Origin: Streptomyces sp. Sge12
GTDB lineage: Bacteria > Actinomycetota > Actinomycetes > Streptomycetales > Streptomycetaceae
Length of the DNA: 64,000 nt
Direction of reading: 5' to 3'
Assembly: GCF_002080455.1 (NCBI RefSeq)
Contig: NZ_CP020555.1
Coordinates: 3,836,001 to 3,900,000, forward strand
Under the pieces are notes generated by a model that saw nothing but the letters and a program-made list of their open reading frames with translations, did not search any database and was not told the DNA's origin. This document shows, one piece after another, positions 41,934 to 49,732 of this stretch. Positions within the stretch are counted from its first letter, which is position 1. Every line of letters begins with the position of its first letter. The position numbers and the translations under genes are program-made.

Positions 41934-42879
41934 ATGGCGCTGATCATGAGTGACGTGGACCGGTTCGAGATGGCCAGGCCGCGGCTGGAGGCCATTGCCT
42001 ACCGGCTGCTCGGCTCGGCGAGCGAGGCCGAGGACGCCGTGCAGGAAACGTTCCTGCGCTGGCAGGCGGCCGACGTCGGGCGGATCGAGGTGCCCGAGGC
42101 CTGGCTGACCAAGGTCCTCACCAACTGGTGCCTCAACATGCTCACTTCGGCCCGCGCCCGGCGCGAGACGTATGTGGGGAGGTGGCTGCCCGAGCCGCTG
42201 CTCGCCGGGGACCCGATGCTCGGGCCGGCGGACACCGCCGAGCAGCGCGAGTCGGTGTCGTACGCCGTCCTCGTGCTGCTGGAGCGCCTGTCGCCGGGCG
42301 AGCGGGCGGTGTACGTGCTGCGCGAGGCCTTCGACTACCCGCACCGGGAGATCGCCGAGATCCTGGAGATCACCGAGGCCGCCAGCCAGCAGATCTACCA
42401 CCGGGCCAAGAAGCACGTCGCGGACGGCAAGGCGCGCACCGAGATCGACGAGGCCGTCGCCCGGAGGATCTATCGAGGAGTTCCTGGCCGCGGCGACCAG
42501 TGGCCGCACCGAACCCCTCGTACGCCTGCTCACCCAGGACGCGGTCGCGGTGGGCGACGGCGGCGGGAAGGTCCCGGCCCGGGCGAAGGCGTTCGAGGGC
42601 GCGCTCGCGGTCGCGACGTTCATGCGCGGCATGTTCAAGCCCAGCGCGGCCAAGCGGGCCCACGTCGGCGGCACGCCCGAGATCTACGCCACGACCGCCA
42701 ACGGCGGGCCCGCCATCCTGGCGGTCGTGGACGGCCGGGTCGCCGGGATCATCTGTCTGGAGGCCACCGCGGAGGGCATCGTCGCGATCCGCAGCCAGGT
42801 CAACCCCGACAAGCTCGTCCGCGCGACCGAGCAGTGGGCCGCCGCGGGCCACGGGGAGGCCCCGCTCCACACCCTCTGA
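41934..42879 (+). pseudogene. ECF sigma factor (ECF41/SigJ type) with +1 frameshift
   Basis: The first frame (from ATG 41934 or 41946) encodes sigma region 2 (RLEAIAYRLLGSASEAEDAV, FLRWQAAD) and region 4 (LERLSPGERAVYVLREAFDY, ILEITEAASQQIYHRAKKH). Near 42465 the coding sense shifts by +1 into the ECF41-type SnoaL-like extension (IEEFLAAATSGRTEPLVRLL, AVVDGRVAGIICLEA, INPDKL-like VNPDKLVRA). Together they make one ECF41 sigma factor of about 314 aa. Unshifted, the first frame reads on into unrelated sequence, losing the regulatory domain. The cause may be sequencing error, a recent mutation or recoding. It stands beside an NAD(P)/FAD oxidoreductase, a usual partner of ECF41. Confidence 0.83.
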
Positions 42880-42991
42880 GGCGATGTGGCGCAGGTCACA
42901 CTCGGATCCTGTCAGGGATGGGAGGGCTGTCCGGTTCAAGAGGCGAAACCACGCCGGACCACGGCAGCCCCGCCCAGACAGGAGCACGGAC

Positions 42992-44197
42992 ATGGAGCAC
43001 CGCATCGTCGTCCTCGGAGCCGGCTACACCGGTGCCCTCGCCGCCGGCCGCCTCGCCAAGCGGCTGCACCACGAGGACGTCGCCATCACCCTCGTCAACC
43101 CCGAGCCCGACTTCGTCGAGCGCGTCCGGCTGCACCAGATCGCGGCCGGCCAGGACCTCAGGCCCCGCCCGTTCGACGAGATGTTCGCGGGCACCGGCGT
43201 GGAAGTGAAGCTCGCGAAGGTCACCGCCGTGGACGTCGACCGCAAGGCGGTCGCGGTAACCGCCGCGAACGGCCCCGAGGAGCTGGAGTACGACACTCTG
43301 GTCTACGCACTCGGCAGCGGCTGGAACGACGGGGGTGTCCCCGGCGCCGCCGAACACGCCGACGAGATCTCCAGCCGCCCCGGTGCCCTCCGCCTCCGCG
43401 ACCGCCTGGCCGCCCTGGACGCCGGCCGGCCCGTGGTCGTGGTCGGCGGCGGCCTGACCGGCCTGGAGGCCGCGACCGAGATCGCCGAGGCCCGCCCGGA
43501 CCTCGACGTCGCCCTGGCCGCCCACGGCGCCCTCGGTGACTGGCTCTCGGAGAAGGGCCGCGCCCACCTGCGGAAGGTGGTGGACGGGCTCGGCATCACC
43601 GTCCACGAGCACACCGCGGTCAACGGCGTGGAGGCGGACCGCGTGACGACCGCCGACGGCCGGACCATCCCGGCCGCGGTCACGGTCTGGACCACCGGCT
43701 TCGCCGTCCACCCGATCGCCGGGGCCACCACGCTGGAGCTCGCCGACCACGGCCGGATCGTGGTCGACTCCACGATGCGCTCGGTCTCCCACCCGGACGT
43801 GTACGCGGTGGGCGACGCGGCGATGGCGATCGGCCCGGGCGACAAGCCGCTGCGCATGTCCTGCGCCTCGGGCGTCCCCATGACCTGGCAGGCCGCCGAC
43901 GCCCTTGCCGCCCGTCTCACCGGCACCAAGGTCCCGCACGCCTCGATCCGCTACGCGCAGCAGTGCATCTCCCTCGGCCGCAAGGAGGGCCTGATCCAGT
44001 TCGTCACCGCCGACGACCGGGCGGTCGACCGCGCGCTGACGGGCCGCCTGGCCGCCCGCTACAAGGAGCTGATCTGCAAGGGCGCGGCCTGGGGCGTCGC
44101 CAACCCGACCATGGGCATGCCGTCCCGGCGGCGGCGCGTCGTACGGCAGGAGACGCAGGAAACCGGCAGCCGGGCCCGGACGCAGGCAACGGCCTGA
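42992..44197 (+). CDS. NAD(P)/FAD-dependent oxidoreductase (NDH-2-like)
   Basis: This encodes 401 aa with two Rossmann motifs: FAD-binding IVVLGAGYTGALAAGRLAKR at residue 5 and NAD(P)-binding VVVVGGGLTGLEAATEIAE near residue 148. The second FAD motif SHPDVYAVGDAAMAIGP is near residue 270. No CxxC is present, so it is closer to type II NADH dehydrogenases / AIF-like oxidoreductases than to thioredoxin reductases. It starts at ATG 42992 with GGAG upstream. It lies 112 bases after the ECF41-like sigma gene; such factors often direct transcription of an adjacent oxidoreductase. Confidence 0.88.
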   Translation: MEHRIVVLGAGYTGALAAGRLAKRLHHEDVAITLVNPEPDFVERVRLHQIAAGQDLRPRPFDEMFAGTGVEVKLAKVTAVDVDRKAVAVTAANGPEELEYDTLVYALGSGWNDGGVPGAAEHADEISSRPGALRLRDRLAALDAGRPVVVVGGGLTGLEAATEIAEARPDLDVALAAHGALGDWLSEKGRAHLRKVVDGLGITVHEHTAVNGVEADRVTTADGRTIPAAVTVWTTGFAVHPIAGATTLELADHGRIVVDSTMRSVSHPDVYAVGDAAMAIGPGDKPLRMSCASGVPMTWQAADALAARLTGTKVPHASIRYAQQCISLGRKEGLIQFVTADDRAVDRALTGRLAARYKELICKGAAWGVANPTMGMPSRRRRVVRQETQETGSRARTQATA

Positions 44198-44327
44198 CGA
44201 CCGCCACCGGGGGCGACGGACTCATCCGTGTGCCTCGCCCCGCGGTCGACATGATGCAGACCCTCGCGGTGCGTGTCAGCGTGATCGGCGAGGAATCCGT
44301 ACGCCCGCAGCAGGAGGAGTCGCTGTC

Positions 44328-44534
44328 ATGGACGGTAGGCAGGGCAAGCACAAGGAGCCCGGCAAGGGGCGCGAGGCGCAGGAACACCACCGCCCCGGAG
44401 ACCCCGCGCAGCCCCAGCCGGGCAGGTCGTCCCGCGAGAAGGAAAAGGGACAGAAGGCCGCGGGGAAGGAGACCTCGCGCGGCCGCGAGGACGACCTGCT
44501 GCGCGAGGAGGACCTGCACGACGAGGGGCTCTGA
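44328..44534 (+). CDS. Small highly charged protein
   Basis: This encodes 68 aa, about half of them Lys, Arg, Glu, Asp or Gly (GKHKEPGKGREAQEHHRPG, EDDLLREEDLHDEGL). No hydrophobic core is visible, so it is likely disordered. The ATG at 44328 has AGGAGGAG upstream at good spacing, which supports it being real. There is no family I recognise. Confidence 0.55.
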   Translation: MDGRQGKHKEPGKGREAQEHHRPGDPAQPQPGRSSREKEKGQKAAGKETSRGREDDLLREEDLHDEGL

Positions 44535-44640
44535 GCGGCCCGACCGGCCCGACCGGTCCGACGGGTCCCACCGGTCCGAACCGGCCCACCCGCTCGGGCT
44601 GCTCGGACCGCTCGGCCGCTCGGTCGCTCGCTCGCTGAGG
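44535..44640. repeat. Degenerate ~9-bp G/C tandem repeats
   Basis: Units like gcccgaccg / gtccgacgg and then gctcggacc / gctcggcc are repeated between a plus-strand small gene and the end of a minus-strand gene. They are low complexity and may fold as a terminator. Confidence 0.55.
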
Positions 44641-44647
44641 TTGTGGG

Positions 44648-45172
44648 TCAGCCTGCCGCGTCGGCGGCGCCGGCCTCGGGTTCGCGTTCGGCTTCGGGTT
44701 CGGGTTCGGGTGTGGTGGCGATGAGGATCTGAGCGGCCTGCGTGATGTTGTCGGCGCGGACGGCGCGGGCCATCGCCTCGCGCGCGGCGTCGGCGGTGGT
44801 GTCCGGGGGAACCACCAGCAGGGCGAAATGGTCGTTGTGGCCACGCGTGATGAGGACGGTGTCGTCGCCGACCGGGTCGGGGTCGAGGTGCACGACCTGG
44901 TCGTCGATCACCAGGCGGGTCGGGAGGCCGTTCCAGGCGGACGCGTCCACGCCCACCCGGGTGATCGGCCCGAGATGCTCCGTCAGCACACTGATCAGCG
45001 CGGGCAGCTCGGTCTCGATGTCGCGTGAGCGCGGCCACCACGCCCCGTCCAGGATGCCCTCCCGGGAGTGCGTGGTCTCCAGTCGCAGCAAGGCCGTACC
45101 CGGTTCGACCGCCCGGTGGATCTCGTCCGGCAGGAGCAGCGGGTATCGGCGGGGAAGGTCGGAGTCAGCCAT
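44648..45172 (-). CDS. DUF5994 family protein (first of two)
   Basis: This encodes 174 aa. LRLETTHSREGILDGAWWPR, RDIETELPALISVLTEHLGP and RVGVDASAWNGLPTRLVIDD match the actinobacterial DUF5994 pattern as I recognise it, with NDHFALLVVPPDTTADAARE toward the end. The tail is Glu/Pro/Ala repeats. No enzyme motif is seen. The ATG at 45172 is chosen from the conserved start; the frame upstream is open. It is divergent from a second DUF5994 gene across a ~290-base shared promoter region. Confidence 0.72.
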   Translation of the reverse strand: MADSDLPRRYPLLLPDEIHRAVEPGTALLRLETTHSREGILDGAWWPRSRDIETELPALISVLTEHLGPITRVGVDASAWNGLPTRLVIDDQVVHLDPDPVGDDTVLITRGHNDHFALLVVPPDTTADAAREAMARAVRADNITQAAQILIATTPEPEPEAEREPEAGAADAAG

Positions 45173-45462
45173 GCGGGTCGCCCGTCTGCAGGTGCGGGCA
45201 TACGCCGCCGCAGGTCGGCGGCAGTACCTACGCCCTTGCCCGGCCGCGACGCGCACCAGCCCGCCGTACGTTCACGGTACTCCTGCCGCTTGTTCGACCG
45301 CCCCGCCGGAAATTACCTGGTCACACCGGTCAAGGCCGCCCGGACAGGCGTACAGTCAAAGCACCGGGAGTACTTCGCACACCGGCTTTCAAGCGGGTGT
45401 CATTCCCGGCGATCGCCTAAAAACCGGGCTGCTGACGGGCAGCCCGGGGGCAGGTCCGCATC

Positions 45463-46044
45463 ATGACCACCATCCTCGACCGGACCGCGCCCCGCGACCT
45501 CGCCGCAGCGTCCCCGGCCCGTTTGTCCCTCACCCCGAAGACCGCGCTCGCCGGCCAGCTGGACGGCGCCTGGTGGCCCTACTCGCGTGATCTCGAAGCC
45601 GAGCTCCCCGCCCTGGCCGCCGTTCTGGACGAGACCTGGGGGCGCATCACCCGAGTCAGCGTGAACCCCGGACGCTGGCCGGTGGTCCCGCACACGGTTG
45701 CCGTGGCCGGGCGCGTGCTGCACGTGGGCTGGTTCACCGAACAGGACCCCGACAAGCTGATCCTGCTCTCCTACACCGTCGGCCGCTGGGACCTCCTGGT
45801 GATCCCGCCCGAGACCGAGCCCGCGGCCGCTGCCCGGCTGATGGCCGCCGCCGCGATCCCGGGCAGCACCCTCACCGCAGGCGTCCTGATGGCCAACGAG
45901 TCCGTCATCGGGCGCGGCGTCCGGGACACCCGCCGCCGGGAGGCCACCTGGGAGGACGAGGGCGGGGCCTGCATGTCCCCCTTCGGGAGCCCGATGGGCC
46001 GAACCCCACTGCCGCTGCCGCTGCCCGGAAACGGCGGGAGATGA
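45463..46044 (+). CDS. DUF5994 family protein (second paralogue)
   Basis: This encodes 193 aa and is the paralogue of the divergent neighbour. It shares ALAGQLDGAWWPYSRDLEAE, LPALAAVLDETWGRITRVSV and WDLLVIPPETEPAAAARLMA. The shared DGAWWP-SRD motif is the most striking conserved feature. A C-terminal extension of ~40 residues is low complexity. It overlaps the next small gene by 4 bases and begins a four-gene run (45463-46813). The role is unknown. Confidence 0.74.
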   Translation: MTTILDRTAPRDLAAASPARLSLTPKTALAGQLDGAWWPYSRDLEAELPALAAVLDETWGRITRVSVNPGRWPVVPHTVAVAGRVLHVGWFTEQDPDKLILLSYTVGRWDLLVIPPETEPAAAARLMAAAAIPGSTLTAGVLMANESVIGRGVRDTRRREATWEDEGGACMSPFGSPMGRTPLPLPLPGNGGR

Positions 46045-46256
46045 GCTCCGTGGAGACCGTCGTCCTCCTCGCGGTGATCATCCTCATGATCGGCGTCGGC
46101 GTGCGCTGGATCCGCCTGCTGAACGCCCAGCACGACGCCCGGTCGAGGCCTACCGGTTCAGCGAACCCCTGCCGAGGCCTCCCGGCCTGCCGGACCACAC
46201 CGCTCGCTGAGCCCGCCCGCCCCTCACCCGCTCCGAAGGGAACCACGCCCACGTGA
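46041..46256 (+). CDS. Small single-span membrane protein
   Basis: This encodes 71 aa with one N-terminal membrane helix (VETVVLLAVIILMIGVGVRW), then a basic, Pro-rich tail. It overlaps both neighbours by 4 bases (46041-46044 and 46253-46256), so it is translated as part of a coupled series. I do not recognise a family. Confidence 0.6.
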   Translation: MSSVETVVLLAVIILMIGVGVRWIRLLNAQHDARSRPTGSANPCRGLPACRTTPLAEPARPSPAPKGTTPT

Positions 46257-46519
46257 AGTACATCGAGACCCAGTCACTGCCGTCGCTCGGGCACGCCGAG
46301 GTCCGGATCATCGCGCACACTCCGGAGGCCGCCCGAGCGGTCGCGGAGGCTCTTCGCCGCAGTTTCGCCGGCGCGGAGCAGCGCAGCTACCCCGCCCTCG
46401 ACGGCAACACCCGCCTCCACCTCACCGTGGACACGGCGACACCCGCCGGCCCCGCCCGCTCGTGGCCGGCCGCCGGCGGGACCCCCGTCGGCACCGGCGC
46501 ACACTCCGACGAGATCTGA
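46253..46519 (+). CDS. Small hypothetical protein
   Basis: This encodes 88 aa, starting with GTG. It has an alpha/beta pattern (AEVRIIAHTPEAARAVAEAL, then RLHLTVDTATPAG) resembling small domains with one helix between strands. Coupled to the preceding gene by a 4-base overlap. The function is unknown. Confidence 0.6.
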   Translation: MKYIETQSLPSLGHAEVRIIAHTPEAARAVAEALRRSFAGAEQRSYPALDGNTRLHLTVDTATPAGPARSWPAAGGTPVGTGAHSDEI

Positions 46520-46537
46520 GCCCGAAAGGACGCGGTC

Positions 46538-46813
46538 ATGGCCACACTCCGCGAACGCAAGACCTACCGCGATCAGGTGCTCCGGGTCCTGTACGAGGCC
46601 GTGGAGGGCAACCGGCTCCTCGGCATCACCGGAGCACAGCTGCGGCGCGACCTCCACGTACCGGAACAGGACCTGGCCGCCGCCTGCACCTACCTGGCGG
46701 GCGAAGGACTGATCACCGTCGACTGGGAACCCGGCAACACTCCCGCGATGGTCACCCTCACCCACGAGGGAATCCGGCGCATGGAGGCGGCGGAGGAGAA
46801 GGAGACCTCCTAG
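46538..46813 (+). CDS. Small winged-helix-like protein
   Basis: This encodes 91 aa. YRDQVLRVLYEAVEGNRLLG, then ITGAQLRRDLHVPEQDLAAA and CTYLAGEGLITVDWE fit a winged-helix DNA-binding fold, with TLTHEGIRRMEAAEE as the wing and end. It is the last of the run begun at 45463. Its 3' end overlaps the convergent GNAT-AAA gene by 4 bases. Confidence 0.7.
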   Translation: MATLRERKTYRDQVLRVLYEAVEGNRLLGITGAQLRRDLHVPEQDLAAACTYLAGEGLITVDWEPGNTPAMVTLTHEGIRRMEAAEEKETS

Positions 46814-48078
46814 ATGCGGGCGAAGGTCTCGGTCTGCCGGGCGAACTCCTGGGCCATGGCCGCGCTGACCGTGGGCCTGGTGCCGCCGATGGTCGCCAGG
46901 TAGTCCTCGGTGGTGGGGCGGGCGCGGGTTCCGGTGTCGAAGGTGCGCTCGAACTGGACCTGGGAGACGGTGCGCGCCACATGGGCGATGTCGGCCGGGG
47001 TGAACCCCTCGCTGGCGGTCGCCAGCACCGCGCTGTCGGCCTCCGCGCCCGCTCGGGCCAGGTAGCTCTCCCAGAGCGCGGTCCTCGCACGGTCGTCGGG
47101 CGGGCCGATCGGCAGCACGTAGTCGAACCGGCCGTGCCGCAGGAACGCGGGGTCCAGCGTGGTCACGTCGTTCGTGGCGCAGACGAGCAGCCGCCCTTCC
47201 TGGCTCCGGAACCGGACGATCGCCTTGAGCAGTTCGTTGACGACGCCGACCGCGGTCGCGTCCGCGCCGCTCCGGGTGCCCGCGATCTCCTCGACCTCGT
47301 CGATGAAGACCAGGACGTGGTCGAGCCGGGCGATCTCGTCGAAGCGCCGGTTCAGCCCGCTCGCCAGCCCGTACTCGGCGGCCAGCCGGGCGGGGAACAG
47401 TTCGAGGAAGGGCCATCCCAGGCGGCTGGCCGTGGCGTGCGCGAAGGTGCTCTTGCCCGTCCCGGGCGGGCCGAACAGCATCACCGCCCGCGGCGGCTCC
47501 ACCCCGTGCTGTGCGGCCAGTCCGGGGTGGGCCAGGGGCAGGACCAGGCGTCGTTCGATGAGCTGCTTCTCCCGCTGCATGCCCGCGACCTTCTGCCACA
47601 GCCCCCCGGGCGGCAGCTCCGCTCCGAGCGAGGCGAGCATGCCGACCGCCTGCGGGGTCACCCGCCCGCGCTTCTCGAAGAGGACCAGGCCCGCACGGGC
47701 GTCGAAGCCGCAGTTGTGCAGGGCTGCGGCGCCGGTCCCGCCGTCGGGCAGGAGCGTGTACACGGTGCGGACGCCGCCGGCGAACAGCCGGTGCTCCAGC
47801 GCCGTGATCAGGTCGCTGCCCAGCCCCTGCTGCCTCCAGACAGGTGCCATGCCGATGCGCAGGATCCACGCCCGGTCACCCTCCACCCTGCTCACCGCGG
47901 CGCCGACGACCACCTCGTCCGCCGTGGCCACCACCGCCGGATGGAGGGCCTGGAGGGCCGCGACGGCGTCCGAGAGCGGGAAGAGGGGTGGCTCTTCGGT
48001 CCTGCCGCTCTCCGCGTCGACGCGGATCACCGCTTCGAGATCGTCCTGGGCGTAGTCCCTGACACGCCAACCCGTCAT
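46810..48078 (-). CDS. GNAT acetyltransferase-AAA+ ATPase fusion
   Basis: This encodes 422 aa. Residues 1-130 are a GNAT domain (VRDYAQDDLEAVIRVD, LRIGMAPVWRQQGLGSDLIT with the acetyl-CoA loop, LHNCGFDARAGLVLF). Residues ~165-400 form an AAA+ module: Walker A LFGPPGTGKST (202-211), Walker B VLVFIDEVEEI (256-264), sensor 1 LVCATNDVTT and arginine-finger-like HGRFD. The ATPase resembles FtsH/spastin-type modules. No membrane or protease part is present. The ATG at 48078 marks the GNAT start. A fused acetyltransferase and ATPase suggests ATP-driven remodelling linked to acetylation (inference). Confidence 0.83.
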   Translation of the reverse strand: MTGWRVRDYAQDDLEAVIRVDAESGRTEEPPLFPLSDAVAALQALHPAVVATADEVVVGAAVSRVEGDRAWILRIGMAPVWRQQGLGSDLITALEHRLFAGGVRTVYTLLPDGGTGAAALHNCGFDARAGLVLFEKRGRVTPQAVGMLASLGAELPPGGLWQKVAGMQREKQLIERRLVLPLAHPGLAAQHGVEPPRAVMLFGPPGTGKSTFAHATASRLGWPFLELFPARLAAEYGLASGLNRRFDEIARLDHVLVFIDEVEEIAGTRSGADATAVGVVNELLKAIVRFRSQEGRLLVCATNDVTTLDPAFLRHGRFDYVLPIGPPDDRARTALWESYLARAGAEADSAVLATASEGFTPADIAHVARTVSQVQFERTFDTGTRARPTTEDYLATIGGTRPTVSAAMAQEFARQTETFARI

Positions 48079-48176
48079 GATCAGCTCCGCGTGTTCGGCC
48101 GTACTCCCATCATCGGCCGAGGTAGGCGGAACGCGCGCGGCAGGGACATCGGCGGAAAGCCGCGCCGCGGCACGTC

Positions 48177-48638
48177 CTACGGGCCTTTCGGCCACCACCA
48201 GCCCGGGGTCTTCCTCCGCACCTCCCACACCTCGGGGGCCGCCTCCAACTCCGGTGTGAAGCTCTGCTGCAGGCGTTCACACGCCCCTGCGAGGAGACCG
48301 AGCTCCTGGTGGACGGACAGCTCGTGCCCCGGCGTGAACTTCTGGGCGTTCTCGGCGACCTGGTCAGCGGCGGCGGACAGCCTTCGGTGCAAGGACTGCC
48401 GTGTGACGTCGTACCTGCCGGCCATCGCGTCCCACGACACGCCCGCGTGGCGCAGGACGGCACAGGCAAGGGCCTCCACATGAGCGGCCTTGCCCTGGAG
48501 GCTCGGTGCGATCACCAGCCCCAGAGCAGCCCCCTCGCGCGGATGCGCGAGGGCCACTCCGTCGTTGGCCAGGTCAAGCGCGGCATCCGACAGCGCCAGA
48601 AGCAGGTTCCTCAAGCGATCGTGCTGGGACGACGTCAT
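48177..48638 (-). CDS. Hypothetical helical protein, possible HTH
   Basis: This encodes 153 aa. HVEALACAVLRHAGVSWDAM and AGRYDVTRQSLHRRLSAAAD together look like a helix-turn-helix (VSWDAMAGRYDVTRQSLHRR). The C-terminal EVWEVRRKTPGWWWPKGP is rich in Trp. It starts at ATG 48638 or, six codons upstream, ATG 48656. It is divergent from a small membrane-protein gene. I do not recognise a named family. Confidence 0.65.
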   Translation of the reverse strand: MTSSQHDRLRNLLLALSDAALDLANDGVALAHPREGAALGLVIAPSLQGKAAHVEALACAVLRHAGVSWDAMAGRYDVTRQSLHRRLSAAADQVAENAQKFTPGHELSVHQELGLLAGACERLQQSFTPELEAAPEVWEVRRKTPGWWWPKGP

Positions 48639-48773
48639 ACCAGCATCGTGGCGCATGCCTGTCAGCTCGGTGCTGACAACCGGCAACTGCGCCCTCAACC
48701 ATGCTGGTTGAGCGAAGAGCGGCCCTTGTCGGCTCAAGGACCGCCCGCAGTCCACTCGCGTCCGAGGAGAGCA

Positions 48774-48989
48774 ATGAACTGCTACCGACGTACCGTCCTC
48801 GACCACCACCGGGATCCGCGCCGGTGGGTGATCGTCGTCATCGTGCTGGTTCTGGCGACGACCGGCTCCGCGGGATCCCAGGCCCTGAGCCTGTGCGCGG
48901 ACGTGCTCGCCCTGGTCGGCGCGGTCGGGACGGTCAGTGCGGTGTCTGCCGCGGCTGCCCGCATCCGGCCGGAGGGCAATACGGCCTGA
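48774..48989 (+). CDS. Small two-helix membrane protein
   Basis: This encodes 71 aa. Two hydrophobic segments are WVIVVIVLVLATTGSAGS and LCADVLALVGAVGTVSAVSA. The ATG at 48774 is preceded by GAGGAG at good distance. The function is unknown. Confidence 0.62.
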   Translation: MNCYRRTVLDHHRDPRRWVIVVIVLVLATTGSAGSQALSLCADVLALVGAVGTVSAVSAAAARIRPEGNTA

Positions 48990-49008
48990 CGCGGTCGGCC
49001 CGATTCCG

Positions 49009-49617
49009 TCACTCGGGTCGGCGCAGGCCCGCGATGAGGAGGGCGGTCAGGCGGCGGGCGTCGTAGTCGGGGTCGTTCTCGGAGCCGATGCACAAGTTGC
49101 CGATGCCGCGCATGAGTTGGTACGCCGTGAGGTCCGGGCGGATCCGGCCCTCCGCGGCGGCCGCGTCCAGGAGGTCGGTGCACACCGGCAGGAGGCGGTC
49201 CAGGAAGTAGGCGTGCAGGGTCTCGAAGCCCGTGTTGTCGGCCTGCATGGCGGCCGCCAGACCGTGCTTGGTGACCAGGAAGTCGACGAATAGGTCCGCC
49301 CAGCGCGCGAGGGCGTCGTGGGGGGTCGGGCTCGACGCCAGGAGGGCCGGGCCGGCTTCGGCGCAGGCGTCGACCTGGTGCCGGTAGACCGCGATGACCA
49401 GGTCCGCGCGGGTGGGGAAGTGCCGGTAGACCGTGCCCACCCCGACGCCCGCCCTGGCCGCGATGTCGCGTACCGGTGCCTCGACGCCCGATGCGACGAA
49501 AACCGCCGCGGCCGCGTCCAGCAGGGTCTGCTCATTGCGCCGGACGTCCTTGCGCCGGGATCCGGCCGCGCTGCCCGCGTCGGCCGCGCTGCCCGCGCTC
49601 CGCTCGCTGTCGTGCAC
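49009..49617 (-). CDS. TetR-family repressor
   Basis: This encodes about 202 aa. The HTH is clear (LLDAAAAVFVASGVEAPVRD, then IAARAGVGVGTVYRHFPTRA). The C-terminal ligand domain has the usual helical pattern (ALARWADLFVDFLVTKHGLA). The GTG at 49617 is taken because GGAAGGGG lies upstream; the frame is open further up through the operator region. It is divergent from an alpha/beta hydrolase gene with two perfect palindromic operators between them, so it very likely represses that gene and itself. Confidence 0.9.
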   Translation of the reverse strand: MHDSERSAGSAADAGSAAGSRRKDVRRNEQTLLDAAAAVFVASGVEAPVRDIAARAGVGVGTVYRHFPTRADLVIAVYRHQVDACAEAGPALLASSPTPHDALARWADLFVDFLVTKHGLAAAMQADNTGFETLHAYFLDRLLPVCTDLLDAAAAEGRIRPDLTAYQLMRGIGNLCIGSENDPDYDARRLTALLIAGLRRPE

Positions 49618-49649
49618 TGCGACGCCCCTTCCATGGATGAGGTTGTAAA

Positions 49650-49690
49650 ACGGAACGGTGTTCCGTATTGTCGGCGGAACGACGTTCCGT
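49650..49690. promoter_or_regulatory. Two tandem TetR operators
   Basis: ACGGAACGGTGTTCCGT (49650-49666) and GCGGAACGACGTTCCGT (49674-49690) share arms CGGAAC/GTTCCG around a 3-base centre. Their centres are 24 bases apart. They fill the space between the divergent TetR and hydrolase genes. Confidence 0.88.
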
Positions 49691-49732
49691 TTTACCCATG
49701 ATGGCAGAAGCAACCGAGTGGAAGGCACCCCC

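Noticed and set aside
42894..42940. ECF41-type promoter (TGTCACA...CGTC) before the oxidoreductase gene
   Set aside because: GGTCACA and TGTCAGG-like boxes occur, but no -10 partner lies at the expected ~16-base spacing; I could not support a promoter call.
44535..44640. CRISPR-like short repeats
   Set aside because: Units are about 9 bp and degenerate with no spacers; no cas genes are nearby. No CRISPR array is seen in the window.
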